Shown: positions 42,139 through 50,292 of the stretch, piece after piece
Layout of the letters: the number at the start of each line of letters is the position of its first letter
Numbering within the stretch: the stretch's first letter is position 1
NCBI GenBank assembly: GCA_014651175.1
Contig: BMWJ01000003.1
Location: forward strand, 310,001-374,000
Origin: Streptomyces clavifer
GTDB taxonomy: Bacteria > Actinomycetota > Actinomycetes > Streptomycetales > Streptomycetaceae
Length of the DNA stretch: 64,000 nt
Reading direction: 5' to 3'
Made by a program: the position numbers and the translations under genes
The notes under the pieces: generated by a model
What the model was told of the DNA's origin: nothing
What the model saw: the letters and a program-made list of their open reading frames with translations, nothing else
Databases searched by the model: none

Positions 42139-42366
42139 CTAGACCTTCTTGGACTTGTCGAGGACCATGACCAGTCCGACGATCACCAGGAAGAGGAAGA
42201 TCGGCAGCGCGACGAAGACCCCGAGGGTCTCGCCCAGCCCGATCCCCTGACCCGGGTCGTCACCGTCGTCGCGGGTGAGAGCGAGCGCGGGGGACGACAT
42301 GAGCAGCATCATCAGCGTCGTACCGGCCGCGACGGCGCCGGCGCGCATAGCGTTCTTCTTGTCCAC
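42139..42366 (-). CDS. Small exported single-TM protein, unknown
   Basis: A 75-residue protein. Residues 1-29 resemble a signal peptide (MRAGAVAAGTTLMMLLMSS, PALA), then an acidic Asp/Gly linker (TRDDGDDPGQG) and a C-terminal membrane helix (GVFVALPIFLFLVIVGLVMVL) ending DKSKKV. The GTG at 42366 lacks a clear ribosome site. It lies 57 bp downstream of malQ and a terminator follows, so it may be the last gene of that unit. No family recognised. Confidence 0.7.
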   Translation of the reverse strand: MDKKNAMRAGAVAAGTTLMMLLMSSPALALTRDDGDDPGQGIGLGETLGVFVALPIFLFLVIVGLVMVLDKSKKV

Positions 42367-42423
42367 GGTGCAAACGTAGCGAACGCCCGTGAGCGGCGCG
42401 CGTCCGGGGGTGCCGTACGTGCC

Positions 42424-44553
42424 CTACGGCCGGCCCGCACCGGGTCTCAGCACCTCCATCAGCCGGTGCAGCCGGGGTGAGGCCGCGATCTCCTCCAGCG
42501 TGACGGGGTGCCCCTCGGCATCGGCGATGGGCAGGCGCCAGTTGGGGTACTGGTCCCAGGTGCCCGGAAGGTTCTGCGGGCGGCGGTCGCCCACGGTGTC
42601 CGGGAGCCAGACTCCGGTCATCCGGGCCGGGGTGCGCAGCAGGAAGCGGTGGACGGCGCGGACGGCGGCCTCCTCGTCGCCCTCGCCCTCGGGCAGCAGC
42701 CGGAGCCGGGCCAGGAAGGACAGCCACTCGGCGGTGTCGGCGGCGTCCTCGGCCAGTTCCCGCTCCAGGGTCCGGGTGAGCAGGCCCAGGCGGTGGCGGA
42801 GCGTCACGTGGTCGCCCGTCAGCCGGGCGGCGGTGGACGGCAGGTCGTGGGTGGTCGCCGTGGCCACACAGCCGCTGCGCCACTTCTCCGGAGCGAGCGG
42901 GCGTCCGGTGCCGTCCCAGTCGCGCTCGAACCAGAGGACGGAGGTGCCGAGCACCCCGCGCCGGGCGAGCGCCTCGCGTACGCCGGGCTCGACGGTGCCG
43001 AGGTCCTCCCCTATGACGACGGCACCGGCACGGTGCGCCTCCAGGACGAGGACGGCGAGCATCGCCTCGCCGTCCTGGCTGACGTAGGTGCCCTCGGTGG
43101 GCGGCCTGCCCTCGGGCACCCACCAGAGCCGGAAGAGGCCCATGACGTGGTCGATGCGCAGGGCGCCCGCGTGGGAGAGGAGGCCGCGCAGGAGGTCTCG
43201 GTACGGGGCGTAGGCGGACGCGGCGAGCGCGTCGGGGCGCCACGGGGGGAGCCCCCAGTCCTGGCCGTGGGCGTTGAAGGCGTCCGGGGGCGCGCCGACG
43301 GACATGCCGTGCGCGAAGGCGTCCTGCTGGGCCCAGGTGTCGGCCCCTTCGGGGTGGACGCCGACGGCGAGGTCGTGGACGATCCCGACGGCCATCCCGG
43401 CGTCGCGCGCCGCGGTCTGGGCGGCGGCGAGCTGGTCGTCCGTCAGCCAGGCGAGCCGGCAGTGGAAGTCGACCCGTTCGAGGAGGTCGGTGCGGGCGCG
43501 GGCGCTCTGCGGGGAGCGCGGGTCGCGCAGTCCGGCGGGCCAGCCGCGCCAGTCGGAGCCGTGCACCTCGGCCAGGGCGCACCACAGCGCGTGGTCCTCG
43601 AGGGCCTGTCCCTGCTCGGCCAGGAAGTCGCAGTAGGCGGCCCTGCGCCCGGGGGTGAGCGGCACCTGGGCGATGAGTTCCAGGGCCTGCTTCTTGAGCT
43701 CCCAGACGGCGTCCCGGTCGATCAGCGCGCCCTTGTTCAGCACGGCCTCGCCGAGTGCGGCGGCGTCCTGGCGCAGGTCGTCCAGGGCGGCCCGGCCGGG
43801 CTCGGTCACGTGTCCGTACTCCGGGACCGACTCGATGCGCAGGTGCACGGGGTCGGGGAAGCGCCGCGAGGAGGGGCGGTACGGGGAGGGGTCGGTGGGC
43901 CTGCCGGGAACGGCCGCGTGCAGCGGGTTGACCTGGACGAAGCCGTTCCGCAGGGTCCGGCCCGACCAGGCGGCGAGGTCGGCCAGGTCACCGAGGTCGC
44001 CCATGCCCCAGGAGCGGGCGGAGAGCAGCGAGTAGAGCTGGACGAGGAAGCCGTGCGTACGTTCGGGGGGCTGGGGTACGCGGTCGGGTGCGACGACGAG
44101 CGTGGCGGTGGCGTAGCGGTGGTCCGGTGCGCGGGCGGTCAGCCGGTGGACTCCCGGGGGCGGGGCGGTCCACCAGTGCGGCGTGAGCGGCGGACTCTCG
44201 CCGGGGGGCGTCGCGCGCGCCGGCGTGACGCGCATCCGCAGCTGCGGGGCGTCGGCGCACCCCGGCGCGTGCTCGGGATCGACCGTCAGGGTGGCACCGG
44301 GCGGAAGCCCGGCCAGGGCCTCCGGCAGCGGCTCCCCCGACCAGGTCACCACCGTCGCGGGGAGCAGTCGGGAGGCCGCCGCCGACTCGGCCGCGGCGAG
44401 TGATCTCCGTACGTCCGCGGGGGTGCTCGCGGCGACACCCAGCGCGGCGAGCACGGCCGTGACCGTGTCGTCGGGGACGGACACCGTGACGTCCGCGGAC
44501 GGGGAGAAGGAGGTGGCGACGCCGTGCAGTGCGGCGAGCCGGGACAAGCCCAT
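42424..44553 (-). CDS. malQ: 4-alpha-glucanotransferase (GH77 amylomaltase)
   Basis: Transfers alpha-1,4-glucan segments in maltodextrin and glycogen turnover. The 709-residue protein has an N-terminal extension of about 170 residues followed by the GH77 barrel: YSLLSARSWGMGDLGDL, NPLHAAVPG, SPYRPSSRRFPDPVHL; nucleophile Asp in ALRIDHVMGL, acid/base Glu in VIGEDLGTV, and the third Asp in TTHDLPSTA. The ATG at 44553 follows AGGAG and immediately follows the TGA of the upstream repeat-protein gene. Confidence 0.95.
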   Translation of the reverse strand: MGLSRLAALHGVATSFSPSADVTVSVPDDTVTAVLAALGVAASTPADVRRSLAAAESAAASRLLPATVVTWSGEPLPEALAGLPPGATLTVDPEHAPGCADAPQLRMRVTPARATPPGESPPLTPHWWTAPPPGVHRLTARAPDHRYATATLVVAPDRVPQPPERTHGFLVQLYSLLSARSWGMGDLGDLADLAAWSGRTLRNGFVQVNPLHAAVPGRPTDPSPYRPSSRRFPDPVHLRIESVPEYGHVTEPGRAALDDLRQDAAALGEAVLNKGALIDRDAVWELKKQALELIAQVPLTPGRRAAYCDFLAEQGQALEDHALWCALAEVHGSDWRGWPAGLRDPRSPQSARARTDLLERVDFHCRLAWLTDDQLAAAQTAARDAGMAVGIVHDLAVGVHPEGADTWAQQDAFAHGMSVGAPPDAFNAHGQDWGLPPWRPDALAASAYAPYRDLLRGLLSHAGALRIDHVMGLFRLWWVPEGRPPTEGTYVSQDGEAMLAVLVLEAHRAGAVVIGEDLGTVEPGVREALARRGVLGTSVLWFERDWDGTGRPLAPEKWRSGCVATATTHDLPSTAARLTGDHVTLRHRLGLLTRTLERELAEDAADTAEWLSFLARLRLLPEGEGDEEAAVRAVHRFLLRTPARMTGVWLPDTVGDRRPQNLPGTWDQYPNWRLPIADAEGHPVTLEEIAASPRLHRLMEVLRPGAGRP

Positions 44554-44844
44554 TCAGACTCCTGGGGACTCCATGCCCCCTGCGGTGCCGGGTGCTGTCG
44601 GCTCGCTGGTCAGAGGGGCGACGGCGGCGAGCGGAGGCTCGCTCGTGAGAGGTGTGGCGTCGGCGAGCGGAGGCTCGCTGGTCAACGGAGCGGCATCGGC
44701 GAACACGGGTTCACCGCTGAGGTGGCGCACCTGGACGAGCGGCAGCTCGCTGATCATCGGGGGTGCGTCGGTCGGGGCAGGAGCCGCCGGGCTCGGTACC
44801 TGTTTGGAGAGGGCGGAGAGCAGAAGCTGCGCGGATGCGGGCAC
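44554..44844 (-). CDS. Small tandem-repeat protein abutting malQ
   Basis: A 96-residue protein, start GTG 44844 after a strong AGGAGG. The N-terminal half (MPASAQLLLSALSKQVPSP, MISELPLVQVRHLSGEPV) is leader-like; the rest is three and a half 12-residue repeats of the form (S/T)-x-E-P-x-x-A-x-A-x-P-L, for example TSEPPLADATPL and TSEPPLAAVAPL. The DNA repeats as well. Its TGA directly touches the malQ ATG, so malQ translation is probably coupled. No family recognised; a modified-peptide precursor is possible but no modifying enzyme is near. Confidence 0.65.
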   Translation of the reverse strand: MPASAQLLLSALSKQVPSPAAPAPTDAPPMISELPLVQVRHLSGEPVFADAAPLTSEPPLADATPLTSEPPLAAVAPLTSEPTAPGTAGGMESPGV

Positions 44845-45164
44845 GGTGGCCTCCTGGCCGTGGACAACAGGACACAGCAGGCCTACCCAGTGGGTGCGGA
44901 AGCAGGCACAGGCGTGACACAGGCGTTATGACAACGAGCCCGACGTGCTGTGGGTCACACTACGTTCTGCGGTACGCCAGGTATGGGCTGTTTTCGGTCA
45001 CTCGGCGGGTCACCAGGTGGCATCAGCGTGCCGCACCGTGTGACACATCAGGCATATGCGCCACAACGGCCACGCACATTGACACCCTCCCGCCCGGGTG
45101 GTGGGCTCGGGGCCCACGGGGGATCAAGGGCATCGGGGCAGGTACCGGAACAAGGGAGAGCGGC
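44845..45164. other. 320-bp divergent promoter region
   Basis: It lies between the repeat protein/malQ unit (minus) and the GH84-like gene (plus). It is less GC-rich around 44915-45080 and contains TTGACA at 45079-45084 on the plus strand, though I find no convincing -10 at the right distance. No gene or long hairpin was seen. Confidence 0.4.
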
Positions 45165-48158
45165 GTGCAGCTCGGGCGCAGGAGACATGCGACGGCCATG
45201 GCCGTCGCCGTGATCGGCGGACTGCTCGGACCCTTCGCACCGGCCGCGGTCGCGGCCCCCGTCGTCCCCGGCACACCCGCCGCGGCAACGCCCGACCGCA
45301 CCGACGGCACCCCCCTGCCCGCCGTCTGGCCGCGGCCGCAGAGGATCAAGGCCTCCGGTCAGTCCGTGCAGCTCGGCACCGAGGTCACCGTCCTCGCCGG
45401 CGCGGACGCGGATCCGTACGCCGTGGACGCCCTCGGCACACTCCTGCGGGACGCGGGGGTGCGGACCGTGCACGACGCCCTGCCCGGCCGGGGCCCGGTG
45501 ATCCGGATGGGCGGTACGGGTGCCGGCCAGGCCCTGCGGGCGCTACGCGCACCCGAGCGCGCCGACCTGCCGTCCGGGGGCTACCGCATCGCCGTCGGCA
45601 GGGTCGCCGACCGGCCCACCGTCGCCCTGGACGGCATCGGGGAGGACGGCCTGTTCCACGGCGTCCAGACGCTGCGCCAGCTGGTCACGGACGGCACGGT
45701 CGCCGGCGCCGTGGTCCGTGACTGGCCGGGAACCACCGTGCGCGGCATGGCCGAGGGCTTCTACGGGCAGCCGTGGACCAGTGAGGAGCGGCTGGCCCAG
45801 ATCGGTTTCATGGGGCGTACCAAGCAGAACCGCTACCTGTACGCGGCCGGCGACGACCCCTACCGGCAGGCCCGCTGGCGTGAGCCGTACCCCGCCGGCA
45901 TGCGCGCCGACTTCCGTGAGCTGGCGGCGAAGGCGCGGGCCGAGCATGTGACGCTCGGCTGGGCCGTCTCCCCCGGTCAGGCCATGTGCATGGCCTCCGA
46001 CGCGGACGTGAGGGCGCTGACGCGCAAGGTCGACGCGATGTGGGCGCTGGGCGTGAGGGCGTACCAGCTGCAGTTCCAGGACGTCAGCTACAGCGAATGG
46101 CACTGCGACCTGGACGCGGAGACGTTCGGCAGCGGTCCCGAGGCCGCGGCCAGGGCCCAGGCCCGGGTCGCGAGCGCGCTCGCCCGCCACCTGGCCGACC
46201 GCCACCCGGACGCGGAGCCGTTGTCGGTGATGCCGACGGAGTACTACCAGGACGGTGCCACCGACTACCGCACGGCGCTGGCCGCCGCGCTGGACGACCG
46301 GGTGCAGGTCGCCTGGACCGGTGTCGGGGTCGTGCCGAAGACCATCACCGGGAAGGAGCTGGCCGGTGCGCGGGCCACGTTCCGCCGCCCGCTGGTCACC
46401 ATGGACAACTACCCGGTCAACGACTACGCCCAGGACCGCATCTTCCTCGGCCCGTACACCGGCCGGGACCCGGCGGTGGCCATCGGTTCGGCGGCGCTGC
46501 TGGCCAACGCCATGGAACAGTCCTCGGCGTCCCGCATCCCCCTGTTCACGGCAGCGGACTTCGCCTGGAACCCGAAGGGGTACCGGTCGCAGGAGTCCTG
46601 GCGGGCGGCGATAGACGATCTGGCGGGTGGCGACGCCGACACCCGGGCCGCGCTGCACGCCCTCGCGGGCAACAGCGCCACCTCGGTGCTCGGGGGCGTC
46701 GAGTCGGCCTATCTGCAGCCGCTGTTCGCCGGGTTCTGGGCGTCGCGCACGACGGGGAACACGGCCGGCCGCGACAACGCGGCCGCCAGGCTGCGTGCGG
46801 CGTTCACGGTGATGCGGCAGGCCCCGGAGCGGCTGAGCACTCCGGCGGACGGGCGGCTCGAGGACGAGGTGCGGCCGTGGTCCGAGCAGCTGGCCCGGTA
46901 CGGACGGGCGGGCGAACTGGCCGTCGACCTCCTGCAGGCGCAGGCACGCGGCGACGGGGCGGCCGCCTGGCAGGCCCAGCTGGCCCTGGAACCGCTCCGC
47001 AAGAAGATCGAGGCGAGCGGGGCGACGGTCGGCAAGGGCGTGCTCGACCCGTTCCTGGACCGGGTGCGGGAGGAGGCCGACAGCTGGAACGGCACCGACC
47101 GCGACACCGGCACGGTGCACCGGGACACGAGCAGCTACACGATCCGCCTCGACCGGGCCCGCCCCGTCGAGGCCGTCACCACCATCACGCGGCCCGCCGA
47201 GGCCCCGGGTGCGGTCCTGGAGGCCCATGTGCCGGGCGAGGGCTGGCGCGGCCTCGGCCCCCTGTCCGCGGCGGGCTGGACCCAGACACCGACGAAGGGC
47301 CTTCGCGCGGACGCGCTCCGGGTCACGGTCCCGTCCGCCCGCCCGGTCCTCGTGGGCCCGTCGGCCCCCGGTGTCATGGGTGAGCCCCCGCTCGCCACGG
47401 GACCGGCCGCGGCCTCCACCGCGGTGCACGGGCTGGTCCCCTGGTTCGGTGACGAACCCGCGGCCCGGCTCGACCTCGTACGCGGCGAGACGGACGCCGT
47501 GATCGGCGGGGGTACGCAGCGGGTCGAGGCACGGCTGGCGGGCGGCCGCCCCTCCGAGGTGAAGGGCGCCCTCACCGCGAAGGCTCCGAAGGGCATCGAG
47601 GTGACGGTGCCGAAGCAGACGACGGTGCCGCGGGGCGCCCGTACCGGCGTCCCCGTGGACATCACCGTGCCCGCCGACACCCCGGCCGGGGAGTACGAGG
47701 TACCGCTGAGCTTCGGCGGCGAGGAGAGCACGCTGACCGTACGGGCCTTCCCGCGCACCGCGGGCGCCGACCTGGTGCGTACGGCCACGGCGTCCTCGTC
47801 CGGCGACGAGACCCCGGACTTCCCGGCCTCCGCCGCCTCGGACGGCGATCCGGCGACCCGCTGGTCCTCGCCCGTCGAGGACAGTGCCTGGTGGCAGGCC
47901 GAGCTGCCCGGGCCCGTCCGGCTGGGCCAGGTCGTGCTGCAGTGGCAGGACGCCCACGCCTCCCGCTACCGCGTCCAGGTCTCCGCAGACGGCCGTACCT
48001 GGCGGACGGCGGCGACCGTGCGGGAGGGGGGCGGCGGGCGCGAATCGGTCCGCATGGACGCGAAGGACACCCGCTTCATCAGGATCCAGGCCGACAGCCG
48101 GGCCACGCAGTACGGGTACTCGCTGTGGTCGGTGGAGGCCTACGCCGTCGCCGAGTAG
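45165..48158 (+). CDS. Secreted GH84-like beta-N-acetylglucosaminidase with C-terminal F5/8 C domain
   Basis: A 997-residue exported glycosidase. A signal peptide (AMAVAVIGGLLGPFAPAAVA) is followed by a GH20b-like domain (about 50-195), the catalytic barrel from about 195 (GMAEGFYGQPWTSEERLAQI, VMPTEYYQDG, VAWTGVGVV, MDNYPVNDY, FTAADFAWNPKGY), a helical region and a C-terminal galactose-binding module (ASSSGDETPDFPASAASDGD). In GH84 enzymes the catalytic pair is Asp-Asp; here it is Gln305-Asp306 (LQFQDVSYSEW). The GTG at 45165 follows GGGAGAG. Likely substrates are chitin-type or glycan GlcNAc, but the substitution makes activity uncertain. Confidence 0.85.
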   Translation: MQLGRRRHATAMAVAVIGGLLGPFAPAAVAAPVVPGTPAAATPDRTDGTPLPAVWPRPQRIKASGQSVQLGTEVTVLAGADADPYAVDALGTLLRDAGVRTVHDALPGRGPVIRMGGTGAGQALRALRAPERADLPSGGYRIAVGRVADRPTVALDGIGEDGLFHGVQTLRQLVTDGTVAGAVVRDWPGTTVRGMAEGFYGQPWTSEERLAQIGFMGRTKQNRYLYAAGDDPYRQARWREPYPAGMRADFRELAAKARAEHVTLGWAVSPGQAMCMASDADVRALTRKVDAMWALGVRAYQLQFQDVSYSEWHCDLDAETFGSGPEAAARAQARVASALARHLADRHPDAEPLSVMPTEYYQDGATDYRTALAAALDDRVQVAWTGVGVVPKTITGKELAGARATFRRPLVTMDNYPVNDYAQDRIFLGPYTGRDPAVAIGSAALLANAMEQSSASRIPLFTAADFAWNPKGYRSQESWRAAIDDLAGGDADTRAALHALAGNSATSVLGGVESAYLQPLFAGFWASRTTGNTAGRDNAAARLRAAFTVMRQAPERLSTPADGRLEDEVRPWSEQLARYGRAGELAVDLLQAQARGDGAAAWQAQLALEPLRKKIEASGATVGKGVLDPFLDRVREEADSWNGTDRDTGTVHRDTSSYTIRLDRARPVEAVTTITRPAEAPGAVLEAHVPGEGWRGLGPLSAAGWTQTPTKGLRADALRVTVPSARPVLVGPSAPGVMGEPPLATGPAAASTAVHGLVPWFGDEPAARLDLVRGETDAVIGGGTQRVEARLAGGRPSEVKGALTAKAPKGIEVTVPKQTTVPRGARTGVPVDITVPADTPAGEYEVPLSFGGEESTLTVRAFPRTAGADLVRTATASSSGDETPDFPASAASDGDPATRWSSPVEDSAWWQAELPGPVRLGQVVLQWQDAHASRYRVQVSADGRTWRTAATVREGGGGRESVRMDAKDTRFIRIQADSRATQYGYSLWSVEAYAVAE

Positions 48159-48730
48159 TGCCGCGGCCCCCCGGACGACGGAGGCCCGGGCTCTCCGGCG
48201 GAAACGCCGTCGATCCGGGCCATCACGTCGTCCGCGCCGAACGGCTGCAAGTAGGGCAGCCAGCGCGGGTCGCGATGTCCGGTCCCGATGATCCGCCAGG
48301 CGAGACCGCTGGGCGGGGCGGGCTGGTGGCGCAGCCGCCAGCCGAGCTCGGGCAGGTGCCGGTCGGCCTTGACGTGGTTGCAGCGGCGGCAGGCCGCCAC
48401 CACGTTGTCCCAGGCGTGCTGCCCGCCGCGGCTGCGCGGGACGACGTGGTCGACGCTGGTCGCCGCCGCACCGCAGTACACACAGCGGCCGCCGTCCCTC
48501 GCGAAGAGCGCCCGGCGGGTCAGCGGAACGGGCCCCCGGTAGGGGACCCGTACGAACCGCTTGAGCCGGACGACGCTGGGCGCGGGCAGGGCACGGGTGG
48601 CACTGTGCATGAAGGCGCCGGACTCCTCGAGGCAGATGGCCTTGTTCTCGAGGACGAGGACGAGCGCGCGGCGGAGCGGTACGACGCCGAGCGGCTCGTA
48701 CGACGCGTTGAGAACCAGGACGTGCGGCAC
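48140..48730 (-). CDS. HNH endonuclease family protein
   Basis: A 196-residue protein. The N-terminal 70 residues (VLVLNASYEPLGVVPLRRAL, LVLENKAICL) are the extension found with this actinobacterial HNH group. The HNH core is CVYCGAAATSVDHVVPRSRG with NVVAACRRCNHVKADR, giving two CxxC pairs and the DHV/N/H catalytic residues. The GTG at 48730 follows AAGGAGG. Its 3' end overlaps the convergent GH84 gene by 19 bp. The biological role is unknown; no restriction or phage gene is nearby. Confidence 0.9.
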   Translation of the reverse strand: MPHVLVLNASYEPLGVVPLRRALVLVLENKAICLEESGAFMHSATRALPAPSVVRLKRFVRVPYRGPVPLTRRALFARDGGRCVYCGAAATSVDHVVPRSRGGQHAWDNVVAACRRCNHVKADRHLPELGWRLRHQPAPPSGLAWRIIGTGHRDPRWLPYLQPFGADDVMARIDGVSAGEPGPPSSGGPRHYSATA

Positions 48731-49047
48731 GTGGATGCCTCCTTGTACGCCGGCGGCGCGTGGCTCGCGCCGGGACGATCCGCTCTCAGTCTCTCCTCAT
48801 GCCTGGTCGTGGCGCCACCACGTGCGGGTAACGGGCCGGAGGGATTTTTCTCACCACCCGGCCGGGCGCACCCCGCGGGCACACCGGTGCGGGTGCCTCA
48901 CCACGGCGGCCGGACACGGTGTGTCACGGGCCGTACCACGTGGCCCCGTGGGTGAGACGTGTCTCTCCTCCCTCCACGGCAACGAACCACCCGCTCCGCT
49001 TCGTTACTGTGGTTGATCTGCCGTCACCCCCTCTGGAGGTCCCCGTC
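48731..49047. other. 317-bp divergent upstream region
   Basis: It separates the HNH gene from the MscS gene. Imperfect dyads around 48925-48955 (CACGGGCC ... GGCCCCGTG) are the only structure I noticed. No gene seen. Confidence 0.35.
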
Positions 49048-50106
49048 GTGTCCCTGTCCGCCCTCCTGGCCGCAGCACCGTCACCCGAGCCGGCAGGCTC
49101 GCTGGACGAAGCCGCCGAGCGGGCCGGCAACGCCGCGGGCTGGGTGCAGGACAACTGGTCCACCTGGCTGAACACCGGTCTGCGCATCCTGTTGATCCTC
49201 ACGATCGCGCTCGTGCTGCGCTACGTGATCCGGCGGGCGCTGACCAATCTCATCGACCGGATGAACCGCAGCGCGCAGGCCGTGGAGGGCACCGCGCTCG
49301 GCGGGCTGCTGGTCAACGCGGAACGCCGCCGCCAGCGCTCGGAGGCCATCGGTTCCGTACTCCGCTCGGTCACGTCGTTCATGATCCTGGGCACGGCCGC
49401 GCTGATGATCCTGGGGGCGTTCCAGATCAACCTGGCGCCCCTGCTGGCCTCCGCGGGGGTCGCCGGGGTGGCCCTGGGCTTCGGTGCCCGCAACCTCGTC
49501 ACCGACTTCCTCTCCGGGGTCTTCATGATCCTCGAGGACCAGTACGGCGTGGGCGACCAGATCGACGCGGGCGTCGCCTCCGGCGAGGTCATCGAGGTCG
49601 GTCTGCGGGTGACCAAGCTGCGCGGCGACAACGGCGAGATCTGGTACGTCCGCAACGGCGAGGTGAAGCGGATCGGCAACCTCAGCCAGGGCTGGTCCAC
49701 GGCCGGTGTCGACGTCACCGTCCGCCCGACCGAGGACCTGGAACAGGTCCGCAAGGCGATCACCGAGGCCTCGGAGACCATGGCCAAGGAAGAGCCCTGG
49801 TCGGAGCGTCTGTGGGGCCCGGTGGAAGTCCTCGGCCTGGACGCGGTCCTGCTCGACTCGATGACCGTCCGCGTCACGGCGAAGACGATGCCGGGCAAGT
49901 CGCTGGGCGTGGAACGCGAGCTGCGCTGGCGGATCAAGCAGGCCCTCGACTCGGCCGGCATCAGGATGATCGGTGCCGCGCCCCTCCAGGCGGAGGCTGC
50001 CGCCGACCCGACGGCGGGCATGGCCGCCCCCTCGGCCTACGCGTCGGCCACGTCGCCGCAGTCGCTGGCGACCACTCCGATACCGCCGCCGACCATGACG
50101 AAGTAG
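49048..50106 (+). CDS. MscS-family small-conductance mechanosensitive channel
   Basis: A 352-residue membrane protein. Three to four helices include LRILLILTIALVLRYVIRRA and FMILGTAALMILGAFQI; the pore helix is NLAPLLASAGVAGVALGFGA followed by RNLVTDFLSGVFMILEDQYG, the MscS signature, and the beta domain has GVGDQIDAG, GEVIEVGLRVTKLRG and EIWYVRNGEV. A Pro/Ala/Ser tail follows. The GTG at 49048 follows GGAGGT. It would release solutes on hypoosmotic shock. A very strong palindromic terminator follows. Confidence 0.93.
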   Translation: MSLSALLAAAPSPEPAGSLDEAAERAGNAAGWVQDNWSTWLNTGLRILLILTIALVLRYVIRRALTNLIDRMNRSAQAVEGTALGGLLVNAERRRQRSEAIGSVLRSVTSFMILGTAALMILGAFQINLAPLLASAGVAGVALGFGARNLVTDFLSGVFMILEDQYGVGDQIDAGVASGEVIEVGLRVTKLRGDNGEIWYVRNGEVKRIGNLSQGWSTAGVDVTVRPTEDLEQVRKAITEASETMAKEEPWSERLWGPVEVLGLDAVLLDSMTVRVTAKTMPGKSLGVERELRWRIKQALDSAGIRMIGAAPLQAEAAADPTAGMAAPSAYASATSPQSLATTPIPPPTMTK

Positions 50107-50124
50107 CACCCGCCCGGTCACCGG

Positions 50125-50162
50125 CGAAGGGGCGCCCCGCGGATCCGCGGGGCGCCCCTTCG
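50125..50162. terminator. 38-bp perfect palindromic terminator after the MscS gene
   Basis: Arms 50125-50143 and 50144-50162 are exact inverted copies centred on GGATCC; the arm carries GAAGGGGCGCC as at 3244. Confidence 0.85.
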
Positions 50163-50214
50163 ACATCCCGGCCCGCCCCGGATAACGCTTTGGCAGCCAC
50201 AGGGGTGGAGACCA

Positions 50215-50242
50215 TTGACGTTCCGATGATGTGCGCCATACG
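50215..50242 (+). promoter_or_regulatory. Probable promoter of the csnR-like operon
   Basis: TTGACG (50215-50220) and CATACG (50237-50242) are 16 bp apart, a fair match to a vegetative promoter. The palindromic operator lies just downstream, about where transcription would start. Confidence 0.5.
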
Positions 50243-50257
50243 TTCCTCCCACCGAAC

Positions 50258-50270
50258 AGGAAACTTTCCT
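50258..50270. promoter_or_regulatory. Palindromic operator, probably for the CsnR-like ROK repressor
   Basis: AGGAAACTTTCCT is a perfect 13-bp dyad (6+1+6) 22 bp before the regulator's start codon and just downstream of the predicted promoter. It resembles my memory of the CsnR box of chitosanase genes; the exact consensus was not checked. Confidence 0.65.
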
Positions 50271-50292
50271 AACAGAGGGCAGGTCATCCGTC

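Noticed and set aside
44800-45164. DasR (dre) site upstream of the GH84-like gene
   Set aside because: No sequence close to the 16-bp TGGTCTAGACCA-type dyad was found.
48140-48730. HNH protein as part of a restriction or phage system
   Set aside because: No methyltransferase, terminase, portal or other phage gene is near; neighbours are chromosomal core genes.
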